Shown here piece by piece: positions 38,878 to 39,499 of a stretch of 39,499 nt of DNA (position 1 is its first letter; each line of letters begins with the position of its first letter). The stretch comes from Actinomycetota bacterium (GTDB lineage Bacteria; Actinomycetota; Thermoleophilia; Gaiellales; Gaiellaceae), in contig VAXH01000065.1 in assembly GCA_005883955.1 (NCBI GenBank), positions 1 through 39,499 of the forward strand, written 5' to 3'. The position numbers and the translations under genes are program-made. The notes beneath the pieces were generated by a model that made no database searches, was not told where the DNA came from, and saw nothing but the letters and a program-made list of their open reading frames with translations.

Positions 38878-39499
38878 TCGCGCGCGGCGGCGACGGCCGC
38901 GGCGACGTCGTCGAGTTCCTCGTCGCGCAGGGTCCGGCAGTCGAGCAGGCAGCGGCCGTCGCGGACGACGCCGATCACCGGCGGCTCGGAGTCGCGCAGC
39001 CGCGGCGCGAGCTCCTCCTCGACCGCGCAGGCGAAGCTCGGCAGCTCCGTCAGCGGCAGCGCGCCGCCGCCGACCCGGCCGACGGTCGGCTCGACGTCGC
39101 CGCCGACGAGACGCGCAAGACGCTGCGCGCGGGCTCGGACCGCCTCGGGCGGCTCGGCGAGCATCCGCAGCACCGGCACCTCGCGGGCGGCGAGCTCGGG
39201 ATCGAGGTAGAGCGTGAGCGTCGCCTCGAGCGCCGCCAGTGTGAGCTTGTCCGCGCGGAGCGCCCGCTGGAGTGGATGCCGGCGCAGCTGCTCGACGAGC
39301 TCGGCACGGCCGGCGACGATGCCTGCCTGCGGCCCCCCGAGCAGCTTGTCGCCGGAGAAGCAGACGAGATCCGCTCCGGCGTCCAGGCTCTCGCGCGCCG
39401 TCGGCTCGTCGCCGAGCTGCAGGCTGCTGCTTGCAAAAAGCGCACCCGAGCCGAGGTCGTCGACCAGCGACAGGTCGTGGGCGTGGGCGACCCGCACAA
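38874..39499 (-). CDS. selA: L-seryl-tRNA(Sec) selenium transferase, C-terminal part
   Basis: SelA is the PLP enzyme that converts seryl-tRNA-Sec to selenocysteinyl-tRNA-Sec. The window holds the last 208 or so residues. The PLP-lysine motif is [19 protein letters not shown], followed by [17 protein letters not shown] and the C-terminal domain with the family's [15 protein letters not shown] segment. The gene is open to the window edge, so the true start lies beyond 39499. Its stop overlaps the methyltransferase start by four bases. Confidence 0.93.
   Translation of the reverse strand, partial: VRVAHAHDLSLVDDLGSGALFASSSLQLGDEPTARESLDAGADLVCFSGDKLLGGPQAGIVAGRAELVEQLRRHPLQRALRADKLTLAALEATLTLYLDPELAAREVPVLRMLAEPPEAVRARAQRLARLVGGDVEPTVGRVGGGALPLTELPSFACAVEEELAPRLRDSEPPVIGVVRDGRCLLDCRTLRDEELDDVAAAVAAARE

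Noticed and set aside
1-39499. CRISPR arrays, rRNA and complete insertion sequences
   Set aside because: No regularly spaced short repeats, rRNA signatures or intact transposase genes were seen.

Overview
The window is high-GC bacterial DNA, most likely from an actinobacterium, perhaps of the Thermoleophilia/Gaiellales type. The reasons are the GC-rich codon use with many GTG/TTG starts, the SOS boxes of the GAACN4GTTC type, the rpsF-ssb-rpsR-rplI-dnaB-purA housekeeping block, and the signalling and conflict-type protein families. The taxonomic call is inference; no rRNA is present.

Region 1 (1-6067) is housekeeping. The 3' end of a mobA-like gene converges on a minus-strand block reading rpsF, ssb, rpsR, rplI, a secreted CARDB protein, dnaB, a small zinc-ribbon-like protein and purA. 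Region 2 (6181-11511) holds a small membrane protein, a cell-wall amidase coupled to an esterase, a thioredoxin-like/STAS pair, an OmpR-type two-component pair and a DUF72 protein. Region 3 (11662-16610) has two tandem Cys-motif paralogues converging on a signalling operon: a four-fold PAS-repeat protein, a histidine kinase with a heptad-spaced repeat motif, and a receiver-PAS-kinase hybrid. Region 4 (16902-21890) has a PfkB sugar kinase, an AT-richer stretch with a possible attenuator-like leader and micro-ORFs, a zinc alcohol dehydrogenase divergent from a cupin, and a secreted sedolisin-type peptidase.

Region 5 (about 22030-36126) looks like an accessory island downstream of the selenocysteine tRNA gene. 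Two displaced 3'-half copies of tRNA-Sec, one nearly perfect (25008-25070) and one decayed (22032-22061), lie in the same orientation as the intact gene at 36127-36219. They cut the region into a 3-kb module holding one cyclase/STAND ATPase gene and an 11-kb module. The 11-kb module holds a Trypco/Pepco-like small protein, a lipoprotein-like protein, an AttH-like protein, SOS-controlled dinB and an exonuclease/GIY-YIG locus, a GntR-ABC transporter operon, a DUF4389 protein, an ABM-fold protein and several decayed gene fragments. No integrase is visible.

Region 6 (36127-39499) is the selenocysteine operon on the minus strand: selA (partial), an O-methyltransferase, selB and the tRNA-Sec gene (selC), tightly packed. 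The organism therefore should make selenoproteins. The mobA-like gene at the other end fits molybdenum enzymes such as formate dehydrogenase, but no selenoprotein gene was recognised here.

The most notable points are the tRNA-Sec attachment-site array, the SOS boxes at dinB, the exonuclease locus and dnaB, the duplicated start region in the purA leader, and the repeat-built signalling proteins.
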